Below are positions 37,022 to 45,881 of a stretch of DNA of 64,000 bases, one piece after another (the stretch's first letter is position 1; each line of letters begins with the position of its first letter). The notes below the pieces were generated by a model, which was not told the DNA's origin, made no database searches, and worked only from the letters and a program-made list of their open reading frames with translations. The stretch lies in the NCBI RefSeq assembly GCF_022530855.2, contig NZ_CP099567.1, positions 682,001 to 746,000 of the forward strand, given 5' to 3'. The DNA is from Candidatus Vondammii sp. HM_W22. Its GTDB lineage: Bacteria; Pseudomonadota; Gammaproteobacteria; Chromatiales; Chromatiaceae. A program made the translations under genes and the position numbers.

Positions 37022-37792
37022 ATGACAAAACAGAGTGACCAGCCTGATATGAAACGACGCGGGTTTATCGGTAAAACAGTAATGGCCGTGGGCGCTGTAA
37101 CAGTAGCCCCTGGTGTATTGCTGGCGGTTACCAAACAGGGTGCTGACGAAGTCTCCAATGATGTGCGCTGGGGTATGCTGGTAGACAGTAACAAGTGCAC
37201 GGATGGCTGTACTGCCTGTGTCGATGCCTGCAATAAAGAGAACGGTATCGATCTGATTGGGCGGCCCGAAGGGCAATCCGATGATAAGTGGAATGCCCAG
37301 CGTCCCCAGTGGATCCGTAAGGTAAAACTGAAAGACAAGCAGACTGGTGAAATAACCAATCTGCCGATGATGTGTCAGCATTGCGAGCATCCGCCCTGCG
37401 TTGATGTCTGTCCCACAGGTGCATCGTTCAAACGTGCCGACGGTATCGTTATGGTCGACCGTCATACCTGCATCGGCTGCCGCTACTGCATGATGGCTTG
37501 CCCTTATAAGGCACGTTCTTTCATTCACCAGAATATTGCTGAGCAACTGGTATCTGCACCTCGTGGCAAAGGTTGCGTGGAGTCCTGTAATTTCTGTGCA
37601 ACCCGACTGGATAGAGGAAAAGAGACCACTGCCTGTCAGGATGCCTGTGAAAAAGATGGACACCAAGCCATTATTTTCGGTGATCTTAGAGACCCGGACA
37701 GCCCGGTTGCCAAGGCGCTTAAAGAGAAGAGCAGCCGACAGATTCGTGCTGATCTTGAATTGAATACTGGCGTTCGCTATACCAACGTCTGA
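37022..37792 (+). CDS. dsrO: DsrO, exported ferredoxin-like subunit
   Basis: DsrO is a periplasmic protein with several [4Fe-4S] clusters, passing electrons between DsrJ and DsrP. The twin-arginine signal MKRRGFIGKTVMAVGAVTV is clear. Cluster motifs include CTDGCTACVDACNKE, CQHCEHPPCVDVCPTG, and CIGCRYCMMACPY, with CNFCATRLD nearby. It has 256 residues and lies 20 bp before dsrP. Confidence 0.95.
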   Translation: MTKQSDQPDMKRRGFIGKTVMAVGAVTVAPGVLLAVTKQGADEVSNDVRWGMLVDSNKCTDGCTACVDACNKENGIDLIGRPEGQSDDKWNAQRPQWIRKVKLKDKQTGEITNLPMMCQHCEHPPCVDVCPTGASFKRADGIVMVDRHTCIGCRYCMMACPYKARSFIHQNIAEQLVSAPRGKGCVESCNFCATRLDRGKETTACQDACEKDGHQAIIFGDLRDPDSPVAKALKEKSSRQIRADLELNTGVRYTNV

Positions 37793-37811
37793 TTGGTAAG
37801 GAGTGACTTAG

Positions 37812-39005
37812 ATGAAAAAATTGCACTATCGTGAGCTTTGGTGCAGTTCACCCAGGTTCTGGGGCGGTTTAGCCTTCCTCGGTTTCATTATTTTGCTGGC
37901 TCTGGGTGCCACCTACTATATGGAGCACCATGGTCACTATGTGACCGGTATGAGCAACCAGATTGTTTGGGGGTTGCCTCATGTATTCGCCATTTTCCTG
38001 ATCGTGGCTGCATCCGGGGCACTCAATGTTGCCTCTATCGGCTCCGTCTTTGGCGGTCCCATGTATAAGCCACTGGGGCGTTTCTCCGGCCTGCTGGCCA
38101 TTGGACTCCTCGCTGGCGGTCTGGTGGTTCTGTTGCTTGACCTGGGACGGCCCGATCGATTGATCGTGGCAATGACCTACTATAATTTCAAATCGATTTT
38201 TGCCTGGAATATCATCCTCTATAGCGGGTTCTTCGCCATCGTAGGTGTTTATATCTGGACCATGATCGATCGTAAGGTCCAGCAGCATAAGACCACCGTG
38301 GGTTATACGGCCTTCTTCTGGCGTCTGGCATTGACTACCGGTACCGGTTCTATCTTTGGTTTCCTGGTGGCTCGAGAAGCTTATGATGCCGCCATCATGG
38401 CGCCGATGTTTATAATCATGTCTTTCAGTTTTGGTCTGGCGTTTTTTATCATCACTCTGATGTCCGCTTACTGGTGGGCTGGGCGTGCCCTGGGTGATCT
38501 CAGGCTGGCAAAACTAAAAAACCTGATGGGCGTCTTTGTTGGTGCCGTACTCTACTTTGCACTGGTCTATCATCTGACCAATCTGTACGTTACCCAACAC
38601 CATGGAGTCGAGCGCTTCATTCTGCTGGATGGCGGTATTTATACCAACATGTTCTGGATTGGACAGGTGCTTATCGGTGGTGTCGTTCCGCTGTTCCTGA
38701 TCTATTCACCCGCGTTTTCGAGTTCCCGCTTTGCCATTGTTGCAGCCTCATTGCTGGTACTGATCGGCGGTTTCATCCAGATCTACATCATCGTCATCGG
38801 TGGTCAGGCTTACCCGATGAATATTTTCCCAGGTAAAGAGGTACTCGAGAGCAGCTTCTTCGATGGCGTAGTCAGTGTCTATGTGCCAACTGTTCCCGAA
38901 GCGCTGCTTGGCATGGGGGGTGTGGCGGTTGCCATGGCCGTGGTGGCGGTAGCATCCCGCATGCTGCACGTACTGCCAGAGAGCCTTGAGGATACAGCGG
39001 AATAG
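37812..39005 (+). CDS. dsrP: DsrP, NrfD-like membrane subunit
   Basis: DsrP is the NrfD/PsrC-family integral membrane subunit of DsrMKJOP and should exchange electrons with quinone. The 397-residue protein has about ten hydrophobic segments, e.g. FWGGLAFLGFIILLALGATY and VIIGGQ-containing loops. LLLDLGRPDRLIVAMTYYNF is a family signature. The stop at 39005 is followed by an intrinsic terminator. Confidence 0.95.
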   Translation: MKKLHYRELWCSSPRFWGGLAFLGFIILLALGATYYMEHHGHYVTGMSNQIVWGLPHVFAIFLIVAASGALNVASIGSVFGGPMYKPLGRFSGLLAIGLLAGGLVVLLLDLGRPDRLIVAMTYYNFKSIFAWNIILYSGFFAIVGVYIWTMIDRKVQQHKTTVGYTAFFWRLALTTGTGSIFGFLVAREAYDAAIMAPMFIIMSFSFGLAFFIITLMSAYWWAGRALGDLRLAKLKNLMGVFVGAVLYFALVYHLTNLYVTQHHGVERFILLDGGIYTNMFWIGQVLIGGVVPLFLIYSPAFSSSRFAIVAASLLVLIGGFIQIYIIVIGGQAYPMNIFPGKEVLESSFFDGVVSVYVPTVPEALLGMGGVAVAMAVVAVASRMLHVLPESLEDTAE

Positions 39006-39043
39006 AGAGACCGGCACATATACGGGCGGTTCGTGATCAACAG

Positions 39044-39079
39044 AAACCCACCATTGCACAATCGGTGGTGGGTTTTTTT
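39044..39079 (+). terminator. Intrinsic terminator after dsrP
   Basis: AAACCCACCA and TGGTGGGTTT form a 10-bp stem with the loop TTGCACAATCGG, followed by a run of T (39073-39079). It ends the main dsr transcript. dsrN and dsrR after it would need their own promoter or readthrough. Confidence 0.88.
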
Positions 39080-39360
39080 GTGAATATCCCACCGGGATTG
39101 TGTTGGCCTTCAATAGGCTCAGGACAAATCCGCTTGCATCCAACGCCCAACTCCATGGCTTACAGATCCCTTGCTGGGGACTCTGAAGATGAAAAGTTGG
39201 GACTATTTCAGGTAACACGGACTGGGAATAGGGGTGAAAATTTACCCAAAATCCTTTAGCCTTCGGTAATTCCTCAGAAAATTCATACCCTCTTGCAAAC
39301 ATCTGTACCGTATTTTTGAGGGCTTATCGCCATTAAACTTTAGTATCAGACCTTAAAAGA
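39080..39360. other. dsrP-dsrN spacer with one copy of the dispersed repeat
   Basis: No gene is seen in this stretch. At 39284-39325 it carries CATACCCTCTTGCAAACATC and following bases that match the outer part of the MITE-like element at 15.6 kb and a copy at 48958. An open minus-strand frame through here is not supported as a gene. A promoter for dsrN should lie in the last 100 bp, but I cannot place it. Confidence 0.5.
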
Positions 39361-40743
39361 ATGTCCTACTTTTTTATCTCAGCTGCCCACAAATCATCAG
39401 GTAAAACCACGCTGTCCATCGGTCTGACCGCCGCGCTGCGTGGTCGTGGAATGCAGGTGCAGACTTTTAAAAAAGGCCCTGACTATATCGATTCGCTTTG
39501 GCTCTCTGCAGCCAGTGGCGGGAACTGCGTCAATCTGGACTTTTTCACCATGGACCGGGACGAAATTCAGCAGGACTTCAGCCGCGGTATGGCGGGTGCG
39601 GATATCGGTATTATCGAGGGAAACAAAGGGCTTTATGACGGGCTCAGCCTGGACGGCAGCAACAGTAATGCGGCTTTGGCTACTTTGCTGGGTTCTCCTG
39701 TCTTCCTGGTGATCGATGCCCGGGGCATGACCCGAGGCATAGCGCCATTGATATTGGGTTACCAAGCTTTTGAACAGGATATCCGGATTGCCGGCATTAT
39801 TCTCAATAAAGTGGGTGGCAGTCGCCACGAGGACAAGCTTTGCCGCGTCATAGATCACTATACGGATGTGCCTGTTGTCGGCTCGGTTCACAACTCACCG
39901 GACTTGATGATAGATGAGCGTCACCTCGGGCTAATGCCGAGTAATGAGTCAGGTGAGGCCTATGAAAAAATCCAGATTCTGGGTGAGCGGATTGCAGTCC
40001 AGACCGATCTTGACCGGATACTTGGCATTGCTGAGACAACTCCTGATCTGCCTTCTATCAAGCCTGTAAATCACCACTTTGATGGTGAGCGGGTCCGGAT
40101 TGGTTATCCCCGTGACTGTGCTTTTGGCTTTTACTACCCGGGGGATCTTGAAAAGCTGGCTCAAGCAGGAGCCGACCTGGTCTCTTTTGATGCGCTGAAT
40201 GATCCGCACCTCCCCGCTGTAGATGGCCTGTTTATTGGGGGAGGCTTTCCGGAAGTGATGATGAATGAATTGGAGGCCAATACCTCTCTGCGGAGTGAGA
40301 TCAGAGACTTTATCGAATCAGGTGGTCCTGCTTATGCTGAGTGCGGGGGCTTGATGTACCTGTCCCGAAAACTGACTTGGCAGGGGGAAACCTGTAAAAT
40401 GGTGGGTGCGATTCCCGGTGATATTATGATGTACCCGCGTCCCCAGGGCAGAGGCTACGTCCGGTTGAGAGAGACCGGGGAGAGCCTGTGGCCAAAGATA
40501 GAGGGAAGTGGGAGAGAAATCGCAGCCCATGAGTTTCATTACTCAGCACTGGAAAACCTCGATCCAGACATTCGTTTTGCCTATCAGGTAACACGGGGAA
40601 CTGGAATTGACGGGAGTAGTGATGGGCTGATATATAAAAATCTGCTGGCCAGTTATACCCACCTGAGAGATGCGGGTGGCAATCACTGGACCCAAAGGTT
40701 TGTCGAACATGTCAGGGCCTGTAAGGTCCTCAATAAGCAGTAA
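39361..40743 (+). CDS. dsrN: DsrN, siroheme amidase-type (CbiA/CobB family)
   Basis: DsrN resembles cobyrinic acid a,c-diamide synthase and is thought to amidate siroheme to the form used in DsrAB. The 460-residue protein has an N-terminal ATPase part (HKSSGKTTLSIGLTAALRGR and TFKKGPDYIDSLWLS) and a C-terminal class I glutaminase-like part (LFIGGGFPEVMMNELEANTS; GGPAYAECGGLMYLSRKL with the nucleophile Cys). Its place just beyond dsrP supports dsrN rather than a cobalamin gene. Confidence 0.92.
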   Translation: MSYFFISAAHKSSGKTTLSIGLTAALRGRGMQVQTFKKGPDYIDSLWLSAASGGNCVNLDFFTMDRDEIQQDFSRGMAGADIGIIEGNKGLYDGLSLDGSNSNAALATLLGSPVFLVIDARGMTRGIAPLILGYQAFEQDIRIAGIILNKVGGSRHEDKLCRVIDHYTDVPVVGSVHNSPDLMIDERHLGLMPSNESGEAYEKIQILGERIAVQTDLDRILGIAETTPDLPSIKPVNHHFDGERVRIGYPRDCAFGFYYPGDLEKLAQAGADLVSFDALNDPHLPAVDGLFIGGGFPEVMMNELEANTSLRSEIRDFIESGGPAYAECGGLMYLSRKLTWQGETCKMVGAIPGDIMMYPRPQGRGYVRLRETGESLWPKIEGSGREIAAHEFHYSALENLDPDIRFAYQVTRGTGIDGSSDGLIYKNLLASYTHLRDAGGNHWTQRFVEHVRACKVLNKQ

Positions 40744-40749
40744 GAGAGC

Positions 40750-41076
40750 TTGTCTATGTTTAAAATTACTGATGCCGCTGCCAAGCAGATCCAAATAGCC
40801 TCCAAACAGGGAGGAACAGAAGGTATCGCGTTGCGCATGGCTGTTCGGAAGAATGGGGATGAGAGCCTCGATTACCTGATGGGATTCGATGAAATGAAGG
40901 ATGATGATATCGTCGAAGTCTACAGTGGCATTCAAGTGGTTATGGCACCGGAGTTTGCGCCGCGGCTGGATCAGACAGTGATGGATTATCTCGAACTGGA
41001 GAATGGTGATTACAGTTTTGTTTTCCATAATCCGCAAGATCCTAATTACGTTCCTCCAGAAAAGAGTGATGAGTGA
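40750..41076 (+). CDS. dsrR: DsrR, A-type scaffold-like protein
   Basis: DsrR has the fold of IscA-type iron-sulfur carrier proteins. The 108-residue product reads MFKITDAAAKQIQIASKQGG and LRMAVRKNGDESLDYLMGFD, then MAPEFAPRLDQTVMDYLELE. None of the three cysteines that define true A-type carriers is present; the protein has no Cys at all. This matches DsrR of Allochromatium vinosum, described as influencing dsr expression at the post-transcriptional level. It is 6 bp from dsrN. Confidence 0.88.
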   Translation: MSMFKITDAAAKQIQIASKQGGTEGIALRMAVRKNGDESLDYLMGFDEMKDDDIVEVYSGIQVVMAPEFAPRLDQTVMDYLELENGDYSFVFHNPQDPNYVPPEKSDE

Positions 41077-41117
41077 CCGACGAAAATAGCGGAAAATAGA
41101 CCTCTGATTATTCAATA

Positions 41118-41399
41118 ATGGAACTCTCAAGCGAAGATGCCCTGCTACAAGAGGGTGAGGCTGCAGTGACGTTGAAGCCAGGACTGGTGGATCAGCAGAC
41201 TCGCTTGAAACTGTGGAAAAAAGCATCAAGAAAAACGGCTTATCTGGTTGGTTTTGTTGCGGCCACTCCGGATGACCTGCCGGAAAAACAGCCACCATGT
41301 CAGGATATTGAATCTTTTCAGTTGGTTTTGCCGCCTTTGATCGACTCCGGTAATGGGACAACGAGACTGATGCTCAAGCTGCTGCCAGAACCGGGATAG
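41118..41399 (+). pseudogene. dsrS: dsrS remnant
   Basis: The 93-residue frame starts MELSSEDALL and then reads PGLVDQQTRLKLWKKASRKT and AYLVGFVAATPDDLPEK. I recall the start and the LWKKA-type block as belonging to different parts of the roughly 41-kDa DsrS. The beginning and an internal part therefore appear joined, with the middle deleted. The frame ends four bases before an IS3-family element. In A. vinosum dsrS follows dsrR, which supports this reading. The match is from memory of the family and should be treated as probable. Confidence 0.5.
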
Positions 41400-41403
41400 A
41401 GCT

Positions 41404-42605
41404 TGACCTTTCCCCCCCCAAATAGAGCCATGACAAGGATGAGATTTCCAATTAGTTTGTATATTAGGAGATCTCAACATGAAGAAGAAGCGTTACAGAG
41501 AAGAGCAAATTATTGGTGCCATCGAGCAGCATGAGTCAGGGGTAAAAGTTGATGACATTTGTCGTCAGTTCGGCATTTCAACCGGGTGCTTTTATAACTG
41601 GCGAAGCAAGTACGCCGGGATGGATGTCTCAGAAGCCAAACGGCTCAAAGAGCTTGAAAGCGAAAACAACAAGCTTAAGAAGTTACTTGCCGAGAAAATG
41701 CTTGAAGCTGAGGCGATGAAGGATGTGCTCTCAAAAAAGTGGTAAAGCCTGCTGATAGAAAACAAATCGTGAGCTACCTTAAGTCGCGGTTCAAATTAAG
41801 TGAGCGTAGAGCTTGCCAATTAGTAGGCTTAAGTAGAACCGCTTTTCGGTACGTTACTCAATGGGGAAAAGATGAGCCTCTACGCAAACGGTTACTTGAG
41901 CTGGCAAAAAAGCATCCGAGTTATGGTTATTTGTTTTTACATGGCCTCCTGAGAGGAGAGGGGCTTGTGAAAAACAAGAAGCGGATCTACCGAGTCTATA
42001 ACGAAGAAGGTCTTCAAGTGAGGACTAAAAAACGCAAGAAGATAATACGACCAAGAATGCCAATGATTATGCCCATTGGTAAAAATATACGCTGGTCAAT
42101 GGATTTTGTCAGTGATCAGTTGGCTAATGGTCGTCGCTTTCGAGTATTTAATGTGATTGATGATTACTCAAGAGAAGTTATTGGCCAGCTCTCTGACTTC
42201 TCGATCAATGGTCACCAGGTCGCTCGTTTTTTAACTCAGGTGATTGAGCTAAGGAGCGCTCCGGATCAAATAATCTGCGACAACGGTACTGAGTTTACTA
42301 GCAAGGCGATGTTCTACTGGCAAAAAGAAAGTGGCGTTAAGCTAGGTTTTATTCAGCCAGGTAAGCCTACTCAGAATGCGTTTGTAGAAAGCTTAAACGG
42401 TAAATTCAGAAATGAATGCTTAAATCAGCATTGGTTCAGGTCCATTGATGACGCTAGACATGAAATTGATCAATGGCGAGAGCACTACAATCACGTGCGG
42501 CCTCATAGCGCATTAAATTATTTGTCACCTGTGGCCTTTGTGAATAGGGCCGCTTGGAATGAATTATCTCATCCAAGTCTTGGTATTAAGATGGGGGGAA
42601 GGTCA
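41404..42605 (+). mobile_element. IS3-family insertion sequence
   Basis: The element runs from TGACCTTTCCCCCCC at 41404 to GGGGGGAAGGTCA ending at 42605. These are imperfect inverted repeats with the TGA...TCA tips of the IS3 family, and GATGAGAT occurs inside both. It encodes overlapping orfA and orfB with an A6G slippery site. No matching target duplication is evident at the flanks. This is the most intact IS in the window. It lies directly after the dsrS remnant. Confidence 0.85.
41479..41745 (+). CDS. IS3-family transposase OrfA
   Basis: OrfA carries the helix-turn-helix and leucine-zipper of the transposase. The 88-residue protein reads MKKKRYREEQIIGAIEQHES, then VDDICRQFGISTGCFYNWRS (the HTH), and a leucine-rich coiled coil (LKELESENNKLKKLLAEKML). 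The heptamer A-AAA-AAG at 41733-41739 lies just before its stop codon and is a classical -1 frameshift signal that would make an OrfAB fusion. Confidence 0.92.
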   Translation: MKKKRYREEQIIGAIEQHESGVKVDDICRQFGISTGCFYNWRSKYAGMDVSEAKRLKELESENNKLKKLLAEKMLEAEAMKDVLSKKW

Positions 42606-42764
42606 AATGGCTCGGCTTGGTGTATTGCGTGGTATCAATACGGGTTAAGCAGTGCCTGTTTGCAATGTCTTAGAAAGGGACTCAGAGAGTGCCTTGAAGG
42701 CGGAGAATACGCAGAGGACTCGGTTGTTTTCTCCTGTTCTCATGCCCTGTGTCCCTTAATCTGA
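41739..42764 (+). CDS. IS3-family transposase OrfB
   Basis: OrfB is the DDE integrase-type catalytic part. It has the HTH-like helix RRACQLVGLSRTAFRYVTQW, then the catalytic residues in WSMDFVSDQL (Asp), IICDNGTEFTSKAMFYWQKE (Asp) and NAFVESLNGKFRNECLNQHW (Glu). LNYLSPVAFVNRAAW is the usual end. This frame runs on for about 50 more codons past the IS end at 42605 to a stop at 42764, so the tail is foreign. It is likely translated mainly as OrfAB after frameshifting. Confidence 0.9.
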   Translation: MVKPADRKQIVSYLKSRFKLSERRACQLVGLSRTAFRYVTQWGKDEPLRKRLLELAKKHPSYGYLFLHGLLRGEGLVKNKKRIYRVYNEEGLQVRTKKRKKIIRPRMPMIMPIGKNIRWSMDFVSDQLANGRRFRVFNVIDDYSREVIGQLSDFSINGHQVARFLTQVIELRSAPDQIICDNGTEFTSKAMFYWQKESGVKLGFIQPGKPTQNAFVESLNGKFRNECLNQHWFRSIDDARHEIDQWREHYNHVRPHSALNYLSPVAFVNRAAWNELSHPSLGIKMGGRSNGSAWCIAWYQYGLSSACLQCLRKGLRECLEGGEYAEDSVVFSCSHALCPLI

Positions 42765-42798
42765 CTGACCCTCTATCTCCAAGGATCAGAAAAAACAG

Positions 42799-44853
42799 TT
42801 AATTCCCTCCGTGAATTGCCTGCTGGTGTTTCTTCGCTAGCTGCTGCTGGATATTTCCAGGTACAGGCGCATAGTGGCTGAAGATGATTTTATAGCTCCC
42901 CTCACCACCGGTTATGGATTTCAGTCTTGAGCTGTAGTCATCAAGCTCTGCCAGTGGTGCCAGACCACTGATAATCAGATGGCCATTGGAGGCAGTGCCG
43001 GTATTACTTATCCTGCCACGCAGGCTGGAAAGATCCGCGGTAATATCACCCATGGCCTCGCCCTGAGCCTCTACGCGTAACTCAACCATCGGCTCCAGGA
43101 CAACGGGATGGGCATTCTCCAGGGCAATCTGAAAGGCTTTTTTTCCGGCGGCCACAAAGGCGATCTCTTTTGAATCAACCGCATGAAATTTGCCATCAAA
43201 AACCGTTACCTTGAGATCCTGCAGAGGGTAACCGGCGATAAATCCCTCCTCCAATGCTTGGCGGATGCCTTTTTCAATGGCCGGGAGGAACGGCGCAGGT
43301 ATCACGCCGCCCTTTATCTGGTCGACGAATTCAAAACCTTCACCCCGAGAGAGAGGGGCAATACGCAGATAGACTTCACCGAACTGGCCTGCACCACCAG
43401 TCTGCTTCTTATGCCGGTGGTGAGCTTCTGCCGGTGCGTTGATGGTTTCCCTGTAAGGGATGCTGGGTGGACGTGTCTCCACATGGACATTGTAGCGTGC
43501 TTCCAGCTGCTCCAGCACTATCCGCAGCTGCAGGTCGCCCAGACCCCGAATCACCGTCTCATTCGCCTGTGTGTCGTGTTCAAATACCAGGCAGGGATCT
43601 TCCGATTCCAGTTTGTGTAGCGCATCTGAGAGTTTCTGATCATCACTCCGGTTATTCGGGATCAGAGCCAGACCGAATAGCGGCATTGGGTAGCTCTCCG
43701 GCTGCAGGTGGAAATTATCTTCATCATGGGAGTCGTGCAGTACGGCGTCGCGGAAAATTTCGTCCACACGGGAGACCGCGCAGATATCACCCGGGATGGC
43801 GCTGGCCATCTCACTCTGTTCACTGCCCTGAAGGCGCAGCAGGTGGGACACCTTGAAGGGTTTTCTTGCTTCACCGATAAACAGCTGGGTATTGGGGGTG
43901 ATAGTGCCCTGGTGAATCCTGAATATGCACAGTTTTCTACGGAATGGATCATTACTGACCTTGAATACATGAGCGACAGCATGCTTCGCCGGATCGGTCC
44001 CGATGTCTATCGCAACGGCACTGGAACCCTCTCCTTTGAGAAAATTGGGTGGATTGCCTTCCGTTGGGTCCGGCATCAGTTTTGCCATTACTTCAAGCAA
44101 CTCGCCGATGCCGGCTCCACTCTTTGCAGAGACAAAACAGATCGAGATCAGGTGTCCATCACGCAGGGCTTTCTCAAACGGATCGTGCAGCTGTTTGGGA
44201 TCCAGTTCCTGGCCCTGCTCCAGGTAGATCTCCATCAACTCTTCATCCACCTCCACCACTTGGTCGATTATGGTGGTGTGAGCCTCTTCCACCGAGGAGA
44301 AAAGGGTTGCCTCTCCTTCAGGCTTAAAGAAGCAGTCTACGACCTTGTCACGGGATGCAGATGGAAGGTTCAGTGGCAGGCACTCACTGCCAAAGGTGTT
44401 TTGGATCCCGTTGACCAGCGTTTCCAAATCGACATCAGGTGAATCGATTTTGTTGATGATAATGATCCGGCAGAGTTCATCTTCTTTGGCATGTTCCATC
44501 ATTGTCTGGGTTGCGGACTCAATGTCGGCTTCGGCATTGATCACGATGGCTGTGGTTTCGACGGCTTTCAGCACGCTGAACGCGCGCCCGAAGAAATCGT
44601 GAAGTCCCGGTGTATCCAGAAGATTGACATGCTTTCCCTCTTTTTCGAACCAGGGAAGTGAGGCATTTAGGGAGTGTTCATATTGCCTCTCTTGAGGGTC
44701 AAAATCACAGACGGTATTACCTTGCTCGATACTGCCCTGATTTTTTATTGTTCCCGCACGATATAACAGGGCTTCCACCAGCGTCGTTTTACCGGCACCT
44801 GATTGGCCAACCAAGGCGATATTTCGGATATCGTGGGTGGTGTATGCAGGCAT
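42799..44853 (-). CDS. EF-G-like translational GTPase (EF-G2/FusA2 type)
   Basis: The 684-residue protein has all EF-G domains but differs from the main EF-G. The P-loop is GQSGAGKTTLVEAL rather than AHVDAGKTT, and the G3 motif is DTPGLHDF. NKID (G4) is normal. Domains III-V follow (LPAIEKGIRQALEEGFIAGY; SEPMV-type ELRVEAQGEAMGDITADLSS). This variant class has been called EF-G2 or FusA2 and its role is uncertain; it is probably not the essential elongation factor. The gene stands alone. Confidence 0.85.
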   Translation of the reverse strand: MPAYTTHDIRNIALVGQSGAGKTTLVEALLYRAGTIKNQGSIEQGNTVCDFDPQERQYEHSLNASLPWFEKEGKHVNLLDTPGLHDFFGRAFSVLKAVETTAIVINAEADIESATQTMMEHAKEDELCRIIIINKIDSPDVDLETLVNGIQNTFGSECLPLNLPSASRDKVVDCFFKPEGEATLFSSVEEAHTTIIDQVVEVDEELMEIYLEQGQELDPKQLHDPFEKALRDGHLISICFVSAKSGAGIGELLEVMAKLMPDPTEGNPPNFLKGEGSSAVAIDIGTDPAKHAVAHVFKVSNDPFRRKLCIFRIHQGTITPNTQLFIGEARKPFKVSHLLRLQGSEQSEMASAIPGDICAVSRVDEIFRDAVLHDSHDEDNFHLQPESYPMPLFGLALIPNNRSDDQKLSDALHKLESEDPCLVFEHDTQANETVIRGLGDLQLRIVLEQLEARYNVHVETRPPSIPYRETINAPAEAHHRHKKQTGGAGQFGEVYLRIAPLSRGEGFEFVDQIKGGVIPAPFLPAIEKGIRQALEEGFIAGYPLQDLKVTVFDGKFHAVDSKEIAFVAAGKKAFQIALENAHPVVLEPMVELRVEAQGEAMGDITADLSSLRGRISNTGTASNGHLIISGLAPLAELDDYSSRLKSITGGEGSYKIIFSHYAPVPGNIQQQLAKKHQQAIHGGN

Positions 44854-45018
44854 ATTTCTCTCCTAAAGGATGTTAAGGATAATAGTTCAATGACTGATAG
44901 CTATCCCAATGGAAGATGGCTTCTGGCGCTATGATCCTGATCAACAATAGTTGGTTTATGAGAGGAAATATTGGGTTTGCGGCCGGTCTGTTGGTTCCTG
45001 GGAGGTTAATGGGGGTGC

Positions 45019-45474
45019 TCAGGGTTTGGAGCGGCGTTTGTGACCCTGGCAGGCAGCGACCTGTTTGATCACCTCTTGAAAGGGGATATTATCCAGACTT
45101 TCAAACATCTCCTTTGCTAGGTGGATCAGGCGATGAACATCTTCGATGCAGGCCGGGAGCTGGTCCGAGTCATTCAGGGCGGCGTAGAGCCCTCTAAGGC
45201 CGCCTGATTGGAGGCGCATCGCCTTGCCGTGAGGTAGCGAGGAGAGTTCGTCACTGGTTTTCAGGGTGAAACGGGCATGGTGGCGGAGCAGCTCCAGAAA
45301 CTCTCTGCATCCCTGTTGAGCATCATCCATTTTACAATGGATGCCCACTCTTTCCGCCAGATAGAAGTGTTCTGACTGCGAACAGTTGCATTCGCCTGCC
45401 AGTATCCCATTTTCATACAGGCAGTAGCGCTCGTTCATCTCATTGTAGGTTTTATGGTAGGCGTCCTGGTCCAT
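45019..45474 (-). CDS. Hypothetical protein
   Basis: I do not recognise this 151-residue protein. It has no signal peptide. Cysteines cluster near the N-terminus (RYCLYENGILAGECNCSQSE and GIHCKMDDAQQGCREFLELL), which could bind a metal or be structural. The rest is amphipathic helix and the C-terminus is basic (GHKRRSKP). It lies 5 bp after hslR on the same strand, so it is likely the last gene of grx-hslR-this gene. Confidence 0.65.
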   Translation of the reverse strand: MDQDAYHKTYNEMNERYCLYENGILAGECNCSQSEHFYLAERVGIHCKMDDAQQGCREFLELLRHHARFTLKTSDELSSLPHGKAMRLQSGGLRGLYAALNDSDQLPACIEDVHRLIHLAKEMFESLDNIPFQEVIKQVAACQGHKRRSKP

Positions 45475-45479
45475 AGTGG

Positions 45480-45881
45480 TTACTTATTGCCGGTGAATTT
45501 ATGGATCATTCTGCGTTCCCGTTTGTTGGGTCGTCCAGAGGAGGGCTGTGGGCTGGCTGCACGCAGCAAGCGTTGCTCCTCAATGGTCTTTTGGCGCCTT
45601 TCAATACTCTCCTGAGCCTCATGATAGAAGTGCATTGCTTCAGAAGCGGGCCGGCGCTGTTTCGGAATCACCCTGACTTCAATATCCCACTCCAGCGCGC
45701 TTTTGTGTATTTGCAACCGGCTGCCTGGCTTGACCTCCTTTCCGGGCTTTGTTCTCTGTCCATTGAGGTGGACTTTTCCGCCGTTGACGGCTTCTATGGC
45801 CAGTTGCCGGGTCTTGAAGAATCTGGCGGCCCAGAGCCATTTATCAAGGCGCAAACTCTCTGGTTGCCCAGTCTCGCTCAT
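45480..45881 (-). CDS. hslR: HslR (Hsp15), S4-domain RNA-binding protein
   Basis: Hsp15 binds stalled 50S subunits carrying a nascent chain. The 133-residue protein has an S4 domain at the N-terminus (RLDKWLWAARFFKTRQLAIE, VNGGKVHLNGQRTKPGKEV) and a basic C-terminal tail (RPNKRERRMIHKFTGNK). Its ATG overlaps the stop of the glutaredoxin gene by four bases. Confidence 0.92.
   Translation of the reverse strand: MSETGQPESLRLDKWLWAARFFKTRQLAIEAVNGGKVHLNGQRTKPGKEVKPGSRLQIHKSALEWDIEVRVIPKQRRPASEAMHFYHEAQESIERRQKTIEEQRLLRAASPQPSSGRPNKRERRMIHKFTGNK

Noticed and set aside
38748-39302. 184-codon minus-strand ORF through the dsrP end
   Set aside because: It is antisense to dsrP and runs through the terminator and repeat; only its first residues resemble the translation of the repeat element.
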